From Sporichthya polymorpha DSM 43042 (GTDB lineage: Bacteria; Actinomycetota; Actinomycetes; Sporichthyales; Sporichthyaceae), in NCBI RefSeq assembly GCF_000384115.1, contig NZ_KB913029.1, positions 3,509,057 to 3,573,056 on the forward strand: a DNA stretch of 64,000 bases, written 5' to 3'. How positions within the stretch are numbered: the first letter of the stretch is position 1; the number at the start of each line of letters is the position of its first letter. The notes under the pieces were generated by a model. It was not told where the DNA came from. It ran no database searches and saw only the letters and a program-made list of their open reading frames with translations. Shown in pieces: positions 7,980-16,496 of the stretch. The position numbers were made by a program, and so were the translations under genes.

Positions 7980-9226
7980 GGTCGCACGTCGGGCCGCTGA
8001 TCCCGGTCGCGGCGGTCGTCGTCGTCGCCGCGGTCGCGCACACGGCCGCCGTCGGGGTCGTCGACCCATGGGTGGCCCTGGCGTTCGCCGCCTTCGTCGG
8101 CTTCGGCGAACTCGTCCGCCTGACGCTGCCGGGGGAGCGGGACGCCGCCCCGCTCGGCGTCGCCGGCGCGCTGGCCTACTGCCTGCTGCCCGAGGTCGCC
8201 GGCACCCCGGCCGAGCACGGGGCGTCCCAGGTCGTCGCGGTCGCCGCGATCGGGATCCTCGTCGGCGGGTTGCCGCACGCCGCGGCCGGCCGGGTCGTCG
8301 GGCTGGAGGACGCGGCGCGGCGCCTGCTCGTCGTCGCGGCCGCGGCCGCGGCCTTCCGACCGGTGGTGGACCCCGACGCGGTGGGGCTGGACCCCGGCCC
8401 GGGGCTGGCCGCGGTGATGATCGGCGTGCTGCTGGGGGTCCTGATCCTGGACGCCCTGCTCGCGGCCCTGAGCCGGGCCTCGACCGAGCGAGCCCGGCTC
8501 GGGGCGACGTGGCGGGACGAGCTCCGCACCGAGCTGAGCATCGGCTCGGCGATCGGCGCCACCGGGATGTTGATCGCGCTCGCGGTCGGCGTCATGGACC
8601 TGTGGGCGATCCCGGTCTTCTGCGCCCCGCTGCTGCTGACCCAGTTCTCCTTCCGCCGCTTCGTCGCGATCCGCGAGACCTACCTGCAGACCGTCCGATC
8701 GCTGTCCCGCGTCACCGAGCTCGGCGGGTACACCGAGACCGGCCACGCGCGCCGGGTCAGCGAGCTCGCGCTCGCGGTCGGCCGCGAGCTCGGCCTCGCC
8801 GGCGACGACCTGCGCGACCTGGAGTACGCGGCGCTGATGCACGACCTCGGGCAGCTCTCGCTCGCCGAGCCGATCCCGGGCGGCGCGACGATCATGGTCG
8901 ACGCCGGGGAGCAGCGCCGGATCGCGGAGGAGGGCGCCCGCGTCATCCGCGCCACCGGCGTGCTGGACCGGGTCGCCGACATGGTGGAGCGCTCGACCGA
9001 GCCGTACCGGCGTCCGCACGAGGCGATGGACCCGACGCTCCCGCTCGGGGCGTCGGTGATCAAGGCCGCGAACGCCTTCGACGACCTGGTCGGTGAGTCG
9101 ACGTCGTCCCGGGTCCGCCTCGACGCCCTGGAGCGGCTGCGCCTCGGCATGGCCTACGAGTACGACCCGCGCGTCGTCGCGGCGCTGTCCCGCGTGGTCG
9201 AGCGGTCCCTGAAGAGCTCGGTCTGA
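7976..9226 (+). CDS. Membrane-bound degenerate HD-domain protein
   Basis: A 416-residue paralogue-like partner of the preceding gene: hydrophobic N-terminal half (residues 5-230) and a C-terminal HD domain. It keeps the first histidine (TETGHARRVSE) and an HD pair (LMHDLGQLS), but the HH-GYP segment is replaced by PYRRPHEAMDP, so the GYP signature is missing. Catalysis is therefore doubtful; it may act as a regulatory or heterodimer partner of the intact HD-GYP protein. GTG 7976 overlaps the upstream stop (GTGA). Its own stop codon is followed at once by a 13-bp minisatellite. Confidence 0.75.
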   Translation: MRSHVGPLIPVAAVVVVAAVAHTAAVGVVDPWVALAFAAFVGFGELVRLTLPGERDAAPLGVAGALAYCLLPEVAGTPAEHGASQVVAVAAIGILVGGLPHAAAGRVVGLEDAARRLLVVAAAAAAFRPVVDPDAVGLDPGPGLAAVMIGVLLGVLILDALLAALSRASTERARLGATWRDELRTELSIGSAIGATGMLIALAVGVMDLWAIPVFCAPLLLTQFSFRRFVAIRETYLQTVRSLSRVTELGGYTETGHARRVSELALAVGRELGLAGDDLRDLEYAALMHDLGQLSLAEPIPGGATIMVDAGEQRRIAEEGARVIRATGVLDRVADMVERSTEPYRRPHEAMDPTLPLGASVIKAANAFDDLVGESTSSRVRLDALERLRLGMAYEYDPRVVAALSRVVERSLKSSV

Positions 9227-9340
9227 GCGGGCGCATTCAGCGGGCGCATTCGGCGGGCGCATTCGGCGGGCGCATTCGGCGGGCGCATTCGGCGGGCGCA
9301 TTCGGCGGGCGCATTCGGCGGGCGCATTCGGCGGGCGCAT
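9227..9340. repeat. 13-bp minisatellite, 8.8 copies
   Basis: Unit GCGGGCGCATTCG is repeated eight times plus a partial copy, almost without variation (one A in the first unit). It begins on the base after the upstream stop codon and ends 12 bp before the next start codon, filling the intergenic space. There are no spacers, so it is not a CRISPR. Copy-number change by slippage would alter the spacing between the two genes. Confidence 0.95.
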
Positions 9341-9352
9341 AGGGTCCCCGGC

Positions 9353-9856
9353 ATGGATCTGCAGGCCGGCGCACCCAAGCGCAAGCCGCTGTCCCGGCTG
9401 GGCCGGAGCTGGCGGCTGGGGACGCTCGCGGTCGCCTTCGGCCTGCTGATCCACGGCTCCGGCTGGGGCGACGACGACCTGTTCCCGTTCGGGCCGATGT
9501 CCCAGTACTCCTTCCGCATCGACCCGAACGGCGAGATCCGCGCGCTCTGGGTCGAGGCCGACCTGGCCGACGGCTCGCACCGTCGCCTCGACATCTCCAA
9601 CTCCGACGACGTCGGGGTGGCCCGGGCCGAGCTCGAGGGACAACTGCACCTGATCATCGCCGAGCCGCAGCGGCTCGCGACGCTCGCCGAGGCCTGGCAA
9701 CGCCTGCACCCGGACCGCCCCGAGCTGCGCCGGATCGTGGTCGGGCAGGACGTCGTCGAGTTGCGCGACGGACGCCAGGCCGACCGGCGCCAGGACGTGT
9801 TCACGTCCTGGGACGTCGTGCCCGGCGCGGCCCCGATCGACCCGGTGCCGGGGTGA
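9353..9856 (+). CDS. Conserved hypothetical protein linked to an HTTM-type gene
   Basis: A 167-residue product: a basic N-terminus, one hydrophobic segment near residues 27-38, then FPFGPMSQYSFR and a soluble beta-rich region rich in Asp/Arg. The single helix suggests membrane anchoring with the C-terminal domain outside, although it could be an uncleaved signal. The next gene starts only seven bases downstream, so they are surely cotranscribed. Small proteins with a similar FGPMS motif occur, as I recall, next to vitamin K-dependent carboxylase-like (HTTM) proteins. No catalytic motif is visible, and the function is unknown. Confidence 0.65.
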   Translation: MDLQAGAPKRKPLSRLGRSWRLGTLAVAFGLLIHGSGWGDDDLFPFGPMSQYSFRIDPNGEIRALWVEADLADGSHRRLDISNSDDVGVARAELEGQLHLIIAEPQRLATLAEAWQRLHPDRPELRRIVVGQDVVELRDGRQADRRQDVFTSWDVVPGAAPIDPVPG

Positions 9857-9863
9857 GCGGCGC

Positions 9864-10766
9864 ATGAGGTCCCCGGAGCGGTGGTTCTTCCCGCTGGTCC
9901 CGAACTCGCGGATCGTCGTGCTGCGCGCGGCGATCTACCTGTTCGTCGTCGTCGACGTCCTCGTGATGGTGAACGACGTCGTGCCCAAGGCCGCGGCCGG
10001 CGACGAGTTCTTCCAGCCCGTGCTGCTGGCCCGGCTGCTCCAGCTCCCGGCGCCGGCCGAGGGCCCGCTGGAGGCCCTGCGGGCGTTCCTGGTCGTCGCG
10101 GCCCTGGTCGCCGCCACCGGGCGCCTGCCGCGCCTGCTCGGGTGGCCGATCGCCGTCGGGCACCTGGTCTGGGTGCTCTACGGCATGTCCTACGGCAAGG
10201 TCGACCACGACCACCTCGCGCTCGTCGTCGCGCTGTTCGTGCTGCCGACCGTGGGGCGCGCCCACCCCCACGACCACCGCGCGGACGAGCGGGCCGGGTG
10301 GGCGCTGCGGTGCGTGCAGATCGCCGTCGTCGCGACCTACACGCTCTCGGTCTGGGCGAAGGTCCGCTACGGCGGCTGGGACTGGCCGAGCGGCGCGACG
10401 TTGCTGTGGGCGGTCGAGCGCCGGGGGACGTTCCTCGGCGAGCACCTCGTGCACGTCCCCGAACTGCTCGTGGTCGCGCAGTGGGTGACGGTCGTCGCCG
10501 AGCTCGCCGCCCCGCTGGCGTTGGTGCTGCGTGGCCGCGCCCTCGGGCTGGCCGCCGGGTTCTATCTGGGCTTCCACCTCACCACGTACGCGGTGATCTC
10601 GATCCACTTCCTGCCGCTGGTGGTGTGCTGGCTCGCCTTCGCCCCGCTGGAGAAGGTCGCCCAGCGCTGGCCCGGCGTCCTCGTCCCGCGGGTCCGGGGC
10701 GGGTGGCCGGCCCGGTCGGATCAGTCCGGCAACCGGCAGGCCGCGGAGCCGCCCGGGAGCCGGTAG
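9864..10766 (+). CDS. HTTM-like multi-pass membrane protein
   Basis: A 300-residue integral membrane protein with seven or eight hydrophobic helices. It resembles the horizontally transferred transmembrane (HTTM) / vitamin K-dependent gamma-carboxylase-like group by its helix pattern, conserved histidines (KVDHDHLALVV, GFHLTTYAVISIHFLP) and genomic pairing with a DCC protein. Catalytic carboxylase function is not established for bacterial members. Its final ~15 codons overlap the convergent DCC gene by 46 bp. It follows the preceding small gene by seven bases. Family assignment is inference from pattern and neighbours. Confidence 0.6.
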   Translation: MRSPERWFFPLVPNSRIVVLRAAIYLFVVVDVLVMVNDVVPKAAAGDEFFQPVLLARLLQLPAPAEGPLEALRAFLVVAALVAATGRLPRLLGWPIAVGHLVWVLYGMSYGKVDHDHLALVVALFVLPTVGRAHPHDHRADERAGWALRCVQIAVVATYTLSVWAKVRYGGWDWPSGATLLWAVERRGTFLGEHLVHVPELLVVAQWVTVVAELAAPLALVLRGRALGLAAGFYLGFHLTTYAVISIHFLPLVVCWLAFAPLEKVAQRWPGVLVPRVRGGWPARSDQSGNRQAAEPPGSR

Positions 10767-11095
10767 CGGTTGGCGGCGATCAGGCGGTAGACCCCGTGGG
10801 CGATCCAGCGGAACGGCGGGATCCGGAGCACCGCCCCGGGGACGGCCCACAGCCGGCCGCAGTCCAGCAGCAGCCGGGCGACGGCTTGCGCGCCGCCGTC
10901 GATCCGCCCGTCGGCGCCGACCCAGACGATCTCGTACTGCGCCTGTTCCGGCCGGACGCCGTACGCGGCCAGGTCGACGCGCTGCCAGGGCCGGACTTCG
11001 GCGGAGGTGGGCATCCGGCGGGTGATGAAGCGCGCGCACCGGGAGCAGAAACCGCAGTCCCCGTCGAAGATCAGCAGCGCTCGGCCGGTTCCCAT
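10721..11095 (-). CDS. DCC family thiol-disulfide oxidoreductase-like protein
   Basis: A 124-residue protein with the family signature LLIFDGDCGFCSRCARF at the N-terminus: the DG(D/E)CGFC motif gives the family name DCC and forms a thioredoxin-like CxxC active site. The later segment WAVPGAVLRIPPFRW is typical of the family. DCC proteins are predicted thiol oxidoreductases and frequently sit beside HTTM or carboxylase-like membrane proteins, as here, where an HTTM-like gene converges on it. ATG 11095 lies inside the 3' end of the DUF5317 gene (25-bp overlap), indicating cotranscription. Confidence 0.88.
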   Translation of the reverse strand: MGTGRALLIFDGDCGFCSRCARFITRRMPTSAEVRPWQRVDLAAYGVRPEQAQYEIVWVGADGRIDGGAQAVARLLLDCGRLWAVPGAVLRIPPFRWIAHGVYRLIAANRYRLPGGSAACRLPD

Positions 11096-11652
11096 CGGTT
11101 CATGATGCCGGACTCGGTGAAGATGCCCCGACGGCGATAGGCCGCCGAGAACGCGTACAGCCCGGCGCCGGCGGCGATCGCGACGTCGCCGAGGCTGTCG
11201 ACCTCCCGGTGGCCGGGGATCGGGACGGGGATGCGGTCGGCGAGTGGCGCCATCCGCGTCGCGCCGTCGAGCGGCTCGTGGCGGCCGTCGGTGTCGAGGG
11301 CGAGTCGCTCCACCGGAATCCCGGCGCGCACGGCCGCCGCCTCCGAGACCGGCATCGCGCCGTTCACCACGACGACGAGCGCGTTCGCGCAGACCCCGGC
11401 CGCGGCCAGCGCGACCCCGGGCGTCCGCAGGTTCCCGGCCGCGAACTGCACCATCAACGTCGCCGAGATCGCGAGGCAGAGCGGGTACGAGTAGGCGACC
11501 TCCGAGGCCACCAGCGGCTCGGCGAAGTGCACGCCCAGCGCCGCGACGAGCAGGCTGACGCGGCGCAACGGCGGCGCGGCCAGCGGACCCGGGCCCCCGG
11601 CCAGCCGGCCGAAGGCGAAGGCCGCGACGAGCACGAGGACGGTCAACCCCAC
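11071..11652 (-). CDS. DUF5317 family membrane protein
   Basis: A 193-residue protein with four or five hydrophobic helices and the DUF5317-like pattern: NALVVVVNGAMPVSEAA in the middle and SLGDVAIAAGAGLYAF near the C-terminus. The family is widespread in actinobacteria and clostridia and has no assigned function. Start GTG 11652. Overlaps the downstream DCC gene. The C-terminal positively charged tail (RRRGIFTESG) is probably cytoplasmic. Confidence 0.7.
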   Translation of the reverse strand: MGLTVLVLVAAFAFGRLAGGPGPLAAPPLRRVSLLVAALGVHFAEPLVASEVAYSYPLCLAISATLMVQFAAGNLRTPGVALAAAGVCANALVVVVNGAMPVSEAAAVRAGIPVERLALDTDGRHEPLDGATRMAPLADRIPVPIPGHREVDSLGDVAIAAGAGLYAFSAAYRRRGIFTESGIMNRWEPAERC

Positions 11653-11745
11653 GAGGGTTAGTGTCGCAACGCAGGACCGGTCGTCGCGGGAGCGACACAG
11701 GTGGTCACGAGTTCGTCAGCAGCCCGTCAGCGGAGGGAGGATCGG

Positions 11746-11976
11746 ATGACCGAGGGCACGCTCGGCGTCCGGGTCGAGCTGCCCGGCACGGTGGCCGCGG
11801 TCGCCGTGACGCCGGGGACGGCCGTCGCCGCCGGCGCCGAACTGCTCCGGCTGGACTCGATGAAGATGGACATCCCGGTCCGGGCGCCGCAAGCCGGGAC
11901 CGTCCGCCGCGTCCTCGTCGGCGTCGGCGACCGGCTCCAGCAGGGCGATCTCGCGGTGGTGCTCGACCTGCCCTGA
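11746..11976 (+). CDS. Biotinyl/lipoyl-attachment domain protein (stand-alone carrier)
   Basis: A 76-residue product that is a single biotinyl domain: beta-rich, with the attachment hairpin LRLDSMKMDIPVRAP and Lys40 as the predicted biotinylation site (S-M-K-M in place of the common A/E-M-K-M). Good Shine-Dalgarno GGAGGGAGG. Small free carriers of this kind occur in actinobacteria next to or apart from acyl-CoA carboxylases; no carboxylase subunit is encoded here. The neighbouring bsaP and the bio operon 4.5 kb away suggest, but do not prove, a link with biotin metabolism. Confidence 0.8.
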   Translation: MTEGTLGVRVELPGTVAAVAVTPGTAVAAGAELLRLDSMKMDIPVRAPQAGTVRRVLVGVGDRLQQGDLAVVLDLP

Positions 11977-11983
11977 CGTGCCC

Positions 11984-12190
11984 TCAGGTGACCGGGCCGT
12001 GCGCGGAGCAGTGAGCCTTCCAGCCGTTCGGCACGACCTGGACGACCAGGCGGCGCTTGCACTGCGGGCAGTAGCGCGGGGGCTCGAGTTCGCGCGACCT
12101 CCGGCAGGCCTCGTGCGTCGACTCCGGGGAGGGGCCGAGCTCGTCGCCGCAGCGGTCGCAGTAGGTGGGGGTGGTCACGGTCACGCTCAC
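11984..12190 (-). CDS. bsaP: Biotin synthase auxiliary protein BsaP
   Basis: A 68-residue zinc-ribbon-like protein with an N-terminal [10 protein letters not shown] CxxC, a HEACRR segment, then the conserved [14 protein letters not shown] and [17 protein letters not shown]. This matches the actinobacterial BsaP family, required for biotin synthase activity in mycobacteria, where it helps repair or maintain the auxiliary Fe-S cluster of BioB. In many genomes it is adjacent to bioB; here it lies about 4.3 kb from it, convergent with the biotinyl-carrier gene. Start ATG 12190. The assignment rests on motif recall and is fairly secure. Confidence 0.8.
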   Translation of the reverse strand: MSVTVTTPTYCDRCGDELGPSPESTHEACRRSRELEPPRYCPQCKRRLVVQVVPNGWKAHCSAHGPVT

Positions 12191-12200
12191 AGCTCTGGTC

Positions 12201-13841
12201 TCACAACATCGTCGTCCGGGGGTAGGCCACCGTCGGGTCCGTGACCACGTTGACCAGGTAGGGGGCGTCGGCCGCCAGGGCCCGGTCGAGGGCGGGTCCG
12301 ATGTCCTCGGGCCGGGTCACGATCTCACCTGCGCCGCCGAGCGCCGTCACCACCTCGTCGTAACGGCACTGCGGGGCGAGGTCGGCGACCACGTCGTAGC
12401 CGTACAGCGCCTGCATCGGGTGCTTCTCCAGGCCCCACATGCCGTTGTTGCCGACGACCAGGACCACCGGCATCCGGTGCCGGACCAGGGAGTCGACGTC
12501 CATCAGCGAGAACCCGGCGGCCCCGTCCCCGAGCAGGGCGACGATCTGTGCGTCGGGGCGGGCCACCCGCGCCCCGAAGGCGTACCCCAGACCGGTGCCG
12601 AGGCACCCGTAGGGGCCGGGGTCGAGCCAGCAGCCCGGACGGCGCGGCTCGACGAGGCGACCGGCCCACGAGACGAAGTCGCCGCCGTCGCCGATCATCA
12701 CGGCGTCCGGGTCGAGCCGGGGGAGCAGTTCGCCGAGGATGCGGGCCGGGTGGATGTCCGGGGTGTCGGTCGCGAGCAGATCGGTGTCCTTGGCCGCGCG
12801 GGAGGCGACCAGGCCCTGCAGGTGGGCGGCCCACTCGGGGCGGCCGGGCCGGTCGCCGAGGGCGTCGGCGAGGCCGGAGAAGATCGCCGACAAATCGCCG
12901 GCGGCGGTCGCCGCGGGCTGCACCAGTCCGCCGCCGAGTCGGTCCGGGGCGTCGACGAGGTGGACGACCGGCGTCGGGTCGTCGGCGTCCGGGCTGCCGA
13001 AGCGGCCGAAGCCCAGGCGGAAGTCCAGCGGGGTCCCGGCCACGAGCACCAGATCGGCGCCCCCGAGGGCCTGCCCGCGGGCCTTCGTGACCAACAGCGG
13101 GTGGCCGGCGGGCAGGACGCCGCGGCCCTGCCCGTTGGTCACCGTCGGGATCGAGAACGTCTCCGCGAACAGGCGGGCGGACTCTTCGGCGCCGTCGGTC
13201 CAGACGTCGGAGCCGAGGATCAGCACCGGCCGCACCGACGAGCGCAGCAGGTCGGCCACCCGGTCCAGGTCGCCGCCGTCGGGGGCGAGGCGCGTCCGTT
13301 CCGGCGGTGGCGGCAGTGCCGCCTCGGCGTCGCCGAACAACTCGTCGATCGGGAAGTCGACGAACGTCGGCCCGCGGTGCGGCGTCGTCGCCAGGCGGAG
13401 CGCCCGGTCGAGGTAGGCGGGCACGTCGGCGGTCGTCGGCGCGGTCGTGGCGAGCTTGGTGACCGGGGCGAGGATCTGCGGGTGATCGAGCTCCTGGAGC
13501 GATCCCGCGCCCCACAGTCCGGCCGGCGCGCGGCCACCGAGCACGAGGACGGGGGAGCCGTTGAAGTGCGCGGTGGTGATCGCCGAGACGCCGTTGGTGA
13601 CGCCCGGGCCGGCCGTCAGGACCGCGAGGCCGGGACGCCGTTCGAGCCGCGCCACCGCCTCCGCGGCGAAGACCGCACTCTGCTCGTGCCGGACGTCGAA
13701 CAGCGGCATCGGCGGGTCCGCCTTCACCGCTCCGTCGTAGAGCGGGAAGACGTGCCCGCCGGAGAGGGTGAACATCTCCCGCACGCCGTGGGCGCGCAGG
13801 ACGGGCAGGGCGAGGTCGCCGCCGGAACCGGAGAGCTCCAT
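12201..13841 (-). CDS. Thiamine diphosphate-dependent enzyme, acetolactate synthase-like
   Basis: A 546-residue protein with the full ThDP decarboxylase architecture: pyrimidine-binding domain with the catalytic Glu in [17 protein letters not shown] (about residue 53) and [14 protein letters not shown]; a central domain (about 190-340); and a pyrophosphate domain with the GDG...NN signature [18 protein letters not shown] to VVGNNGMWG (about 430-470). It is nearest to IlvG-type acetolactate synthase large subunits and oxalyl/benzoylformate-type relatives. No regulatory small subunit is adjacent, so anabolic acetolactate synthesis is not certain. It ends 10 bp from bsaP on the same strand. Confidence 0.8.
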   Translation of the reverse strand: MELSGSGGDLALPVLRAHGVREMFTLSGGHVFPLYDGAVKADPPMPLFDVRHEQSAVFAAEAVARLERRPGLAVLTAGPGVTNGVSAITTAHFNGSPVLVLGGRAPAGLWGAGSLQELDHPQILAPVTKLATTAPTTADVPAYLDRALRLATTPHRGPTFVDFPIDELFGDAEAALPPPPERTRLAPDGGDLDRVADLLRSSVRPVLILGSDVWTDGAEESARLFAETFSIPTVTNGQGRGVLPAGHPLLVTKARGQALGGADLVLVAGTPLDFRLGFGRFGSPDADDPTPVVHLVDAPDRLGGGLVQPAATAAGDLSAIFSGLADALGDRPGRPEWAAHLQGLVASRAAKDTDLLATDTPDIHPARILGELLPRLDPDAVMIGDGGDFVSWAGRLVEPRRPGCWLDPGPYGCLGTGLGYAFGARVARPDAQIVALLGDGAAGFSLMDVDSLVRHRMPVVLVVGNNGMWGLEKHPMQALYGYDVVADLAPQCRYDEVVTALGGAGEIVTRPEDIGPALDRALAADAPYLVNVVTDPTVAYPRTTML

Positions 13842-13890
13842 CCGGCGAACCTACTGCGCGTCCGGCGGCCGCACCGGTCCCGGAGCCGGC

Positions 13891-14541
13891 CTACTTCGGG
13901 ATCGTGATGTCGAACGACCCGGCGATCTTGCCGTCCTTGAGGCCGCAGGCCGCGTAGCTGTAGTTGATCGTGTACGTGCCCGGGCCGGCGTAGGTGTTCG
14001 TGACCGAGTAGGTGTCCGCGACCTCGTGCACGGTGCGGGTCTCCGGGCCGGTGGGGCAGCGGCGGCCGGTGACCGGGACGTCGGCGGTGTTGCCGTCGCC
14101 CCAGGCGAGCGTCTCGCCCATGCCGATGTCCCGGGTCGCGGGTGTCGGGAACGTCAGGGCGGTGCCGTCCTCGGCCAGCGGCTCGACCACGTGGCCGGCG
14201 AAGGTGAACGTCAGGGTGAGCTCGCGGCCCACGCGCTGGTAGGCGATCTGGATCTTGAGCTGGGGCGCGGACGACGACGCGGTCGCGCTGGGGGACGCGG
14301 TCGCGCTGGGGGACGCGGTCGCGCTGGGGGAGGTGGGCGCGGTGGGGGAGGTGGTCGCGACGGTCATCGGCCGGTCGTAGGCGACCGGGGCGGTGCCTCC
14401 CGCGCCGGAGCCGGCGCCCGAGGCGACGCCGGCGGTCGCGAGCGCCGTGGCGGCGATCGCCGCGGCCCCGACGGCGGCCACCCGCCGCACGGTGCGCCGG
14501 TCGGCCTCGGTGGCGGCAGCGGACTCGTGCGCGTGCGACAT
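13891..14541 (-). CDS. Secreted protein with Ser/Ala/Thr/Pro linker and PKD-like domain
   Basis: A 216-residue product: a short basic N-terminus (about 25 residues), a hydrophobic Ala-rich segment near 25-45 acting as signal peptide or anchor, a low-complexity linker with three exact SATASP repeats (18-bp DNA repeats around 14275-14331), and a beta-sandwich-like C-terminal domain ending GTYTINYSYAACGLKDGKIAG. Two cysteines (near ..GRRCPTG and ..YAACGL) could form an extracytoplasmic disulfide. The pattern resembles PKD or Ig-like surface proteins; no enzyme motif was found. Start ATG 14541. Confidence 0.65.
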   Translation of the reverse strand: MSHAHESAAATEADRRTVRRVAAVGAAAIAATALATAGVASGAGSGAGGTAPVAYDRPMTVATTSPTAPTSPSATASPSATASPSATASSSAPQLKIQIAYQRVGRELTLTFTFAGHVVEPLAEDGTALTFPTPATRDIGMGETLAWGDGNTADVPVTGRRCPTGPETRTVHEVADTYSVTNTYAGPGTYTINYSYAACGLKDGKIAGSFDITIPK

Positions 14542-14612
14542 GGCGGGATCCCCCTGTTTGCGAGTTATGCCTGTTACGGGTGATTCCCTTGTAGCACGAG
14601 TGACGTATGGGA

Positions 14613-16235
14613 TTAGTGGGGGCGCGCCGGGACGGCGTCGGCCCGGTAGTCCTCCGGAGCGGTGCGGTCGACGCCGGCGGGCACCTTCACCGCACGGAAC
14701 AGGAAGGTGCCGACGATGCAGACGGCGAGGTTGACCAGGACGGCGACCAGGCCGGGGTAGATGGTCTTGTCGGTGTCGAACCCGAGGTCGGACCACCGGT
14801 ACAGCGAGCCGCCGAAGTGCGCCTTGCCCGTCGCGGGGTTCTCGGTCGTGTAGAGCATCGACAGTCCGACGACCATGCCGGCCACCCAGCCTGCGATCAG
14901 GGCGCTGCGGTGGAACCAGCCGCTGTAGAGCCCGAGCACGATCGCGGGCAGCGTCTGCAGGATGATCACGCCGCCGATCAGCTGCAGGTCGATGGAGAAC
15001 TGCGGGTCGAGGACGAGGATCGTCGCCACCGCGCCGGCCTTGACCACCAGCGAGGTGATCTTGCTGACCCGGGCCTGCTCGAGGTCGTCGGCCTGCGGGC
15101 GCACGTAGGCCTTCCAGACGTTCCGGCTGAACAGGTTCGCCGCGGCGATCGACATGATCGCCGCCGGGACCAGCGCGCCGATCCCGATGGCCGCGAACGC
15201 GATGCCGGCGAACCAGGCCGGGAACTGCGAGTCGAACAGTTGCGGCACGATCGTGTTCGGGTCGGGCTTGCCGTCCGTGACGATCGGCTTCACCCCGGCC
15301 GCGATGGCCATGTAGCCGAGCAGGGCGAGCAGGCCGAGCACCAGGCTGTAGGCCGGCAGCGCCGCCATGTTCCGCTTGATGGTGTCGCGGCTGCGCGCGG
15401 CGAGCAGGCCGGTGACGCAGTGCGGGTAGAGGAAGAGCGCGAGCGCGGAGCCGAAGGCGAGCGTCGAGTACCCGAGGATCTGCGCGTCGGCGAGCGTGAT
15501 GCCGTCGTTGGGGTTCGGGCTCGCCTCGAACTTGGCGTCCGCCGCCGCGAAGATCTCGTCGAACCCGCCGAGCTTGTAGGGGATGACGATGATCGCCGCG
15601 ATCACGACGATGTAGATCAGTGTGTCCTTGACGAAGGCGATCAGCGCGGGCGCACGCAGTCCGGCCTGGTACGTGTAGGCGGCGAGGATCGCGAACGCGA
15701 TGATCACCGGCCACTCGTCGGTGCCGAGGAACTCCTGGGTCCCGAGGCCCATCGTCTTCAGCACGGCCTCGATGCCGATCAGCTGCAGCGCGATGTACGG
15801 CATCGTCGCGACGATGCCGGTGAGCGCGATGATCAGCGCCAGCGCGGGGGAGCCGTGCCGCGCCTCGACGAAGTCCGCCGCGGTGACGTAGCCGCGGGCG
15901 CGGGAGACCGACCACAGCCGCAGCGCGACGAAGAAGACGATCGGGTAGACCACGATCGTGTAGGGGACCGCGAAGAACCCGAGGGCGCCGGCGCCGTAGA
16001 CGAGGGCGGGGACGGCGACGAACGTGTAGGCGGTGTAGAGGTCACCGCCGATCAGGAACCAGGTGATCCACGCGCCGAAGCTGCGCCCACCCAATCCCCA
16101 CTCGTCGAGGTGGTCGAGGTTCGCGGCCCGCCAGCGGCTCGCCGCGAAGCCGAGGACGGTGACCAGCGCGAAGATCAGGATGAAGATCGTGAGCTGGACG
16201 CCCTGGACGTCGATCTCGGTGTCGGGGACCGGCAT
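14613..16235 (-). CDS. Sodium:solute symporter (SSS family, monocarboxylate-permease-like)
   Basis: A 540-residue transporter with about 13 transmembrane helices. Typical SSS features: the N-terminal GGRSFGAWITWFLIGGDLYTAYTF, the TM2-3 segment YVTAADFVEARHGSPAL, and the substrate and sodium-site region GALVPAAIMSIAAANLFSRNVWK. It resembles MctP/MctC monocarboxylate carriers (pyruvate, acetate, propionate) more than proline or glucose carriers, but the substrate is inferred. It begins only six bases after the stop of a DUF3311 gene, the usual small partner of such symporters, so it belongs to a two-gene operon. Confidence 0.88.
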   Translation of the reverse strand: MPVPDTEIDVQGVQLTIFILIFALVTVLGFAASRWRAANLDHLDEWGLGGRSFGAWITWFLIGGDLYTAYTFVAVPALVYGAGALGFFAVPYTIVVYPIVFFVALRLWSVSRARGYVTAADFVEARHGSPALALIIALTGIVATMPYIALQLIGIEAVLKTMGLGTQEFLGTDEWPVIIAFAILAAYTYQAGLRAPALIAFVKDTLIYIVVIAAIIVIPYKLGGFDEIFAAADAKFEASPNPNDGITLADAQILGYSTLAFGSALALFLYPHCVTGLLAARSRDTIKRNMAALPAYSLVLGLLALLGYMAIAAGVKPIVTDGKPDPNTIVPQLFDSQFPAWFAGIAFAAIGIGALVPAAIMSIAAANLFSRNVWKAYVRPQADDLEQARVSKITSLVVKAGAVATILVLDPQFSIDLQLIGGVIILQTLPAIVLGLYSGWFHRSALIAGWVAGMVVGLSMLYTTENPATGKAHFGGSLYRWSDLGFDTDKTIYPGLVAVLVNLAVCIVGTFLFRAVKVPAGVDRTAPEDYRADAVPARPH

Positions 16236-16241
16236 CGCCGA

Positions 16242-16436
16242 CTACCCCTCGTCCCGCGTCAGCCGGTAGACGGTGAGCGTGCACAGCACCGAGAGCGGGA
16301 TCCAGAGCAACTGGTACCAGTAGAAGAACGGGACGTCGAGGAGTTGCGGGTCCCGTTTGTTGTAGACCCAGGGAAGCAGCGTGCCCAGCAGCGGCAGGGA
16401 CAGCAGGACGGGGATCGAGAGCCTGCGTTGACGCAT
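16242..16436 (-). CDS. DUF3311 small membrane protein, partner of the SSS symporter
   Basis: A 64-residue protein with two hydrophobic helices separated by WVYNKRDPQLLDVPFFYWYQ; this N-K-x-P / P-F-x-W-x-Q pattern is characteristic of DUF3311, found almost always directly upstream of monocarboxylate-type SSS symporters as a probable accessory subunit. Start ATG 16436. An imperfect inverted repeat (CTGAC-N5-GTCAG at 16459-16473) lies just upstream and could be an operator for the pair. Confidence 0.85.
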   Translation of the reverse strand: MRQRRLSIPVLLSLPLLGTLLPWVYNKRDPQLLDVPFFYWYQLLWIPLSVLCTLTVYRLTRDEG

Positions 16437-16496
16437 GGCGAACCTTCCGGCCCGGGGGCTGACGTGATGTCAGAACCTACCGGCGGGTTCCCATGA

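Noticed and set aside
9227-9340. CRISPR array
   Set aside because: The 13-bp units are contiguous with no spacers, and no cas genes are in the window.
9154-9804. Reverse-strand frame with repeated PPNAPAECARRMR peptides over the minisatellite
   Set aside because: The repeat peptide is a by-product of the 13-bp DNA repeat; the frame runs antisense to two good genes and has no plausible start context.
14275-14331. 18-bp repeat as an independent genetic element
   Set aside because: It is an in-frame low-complexity SATASP linker of a secreted protein, not a mobile or regulatory element.
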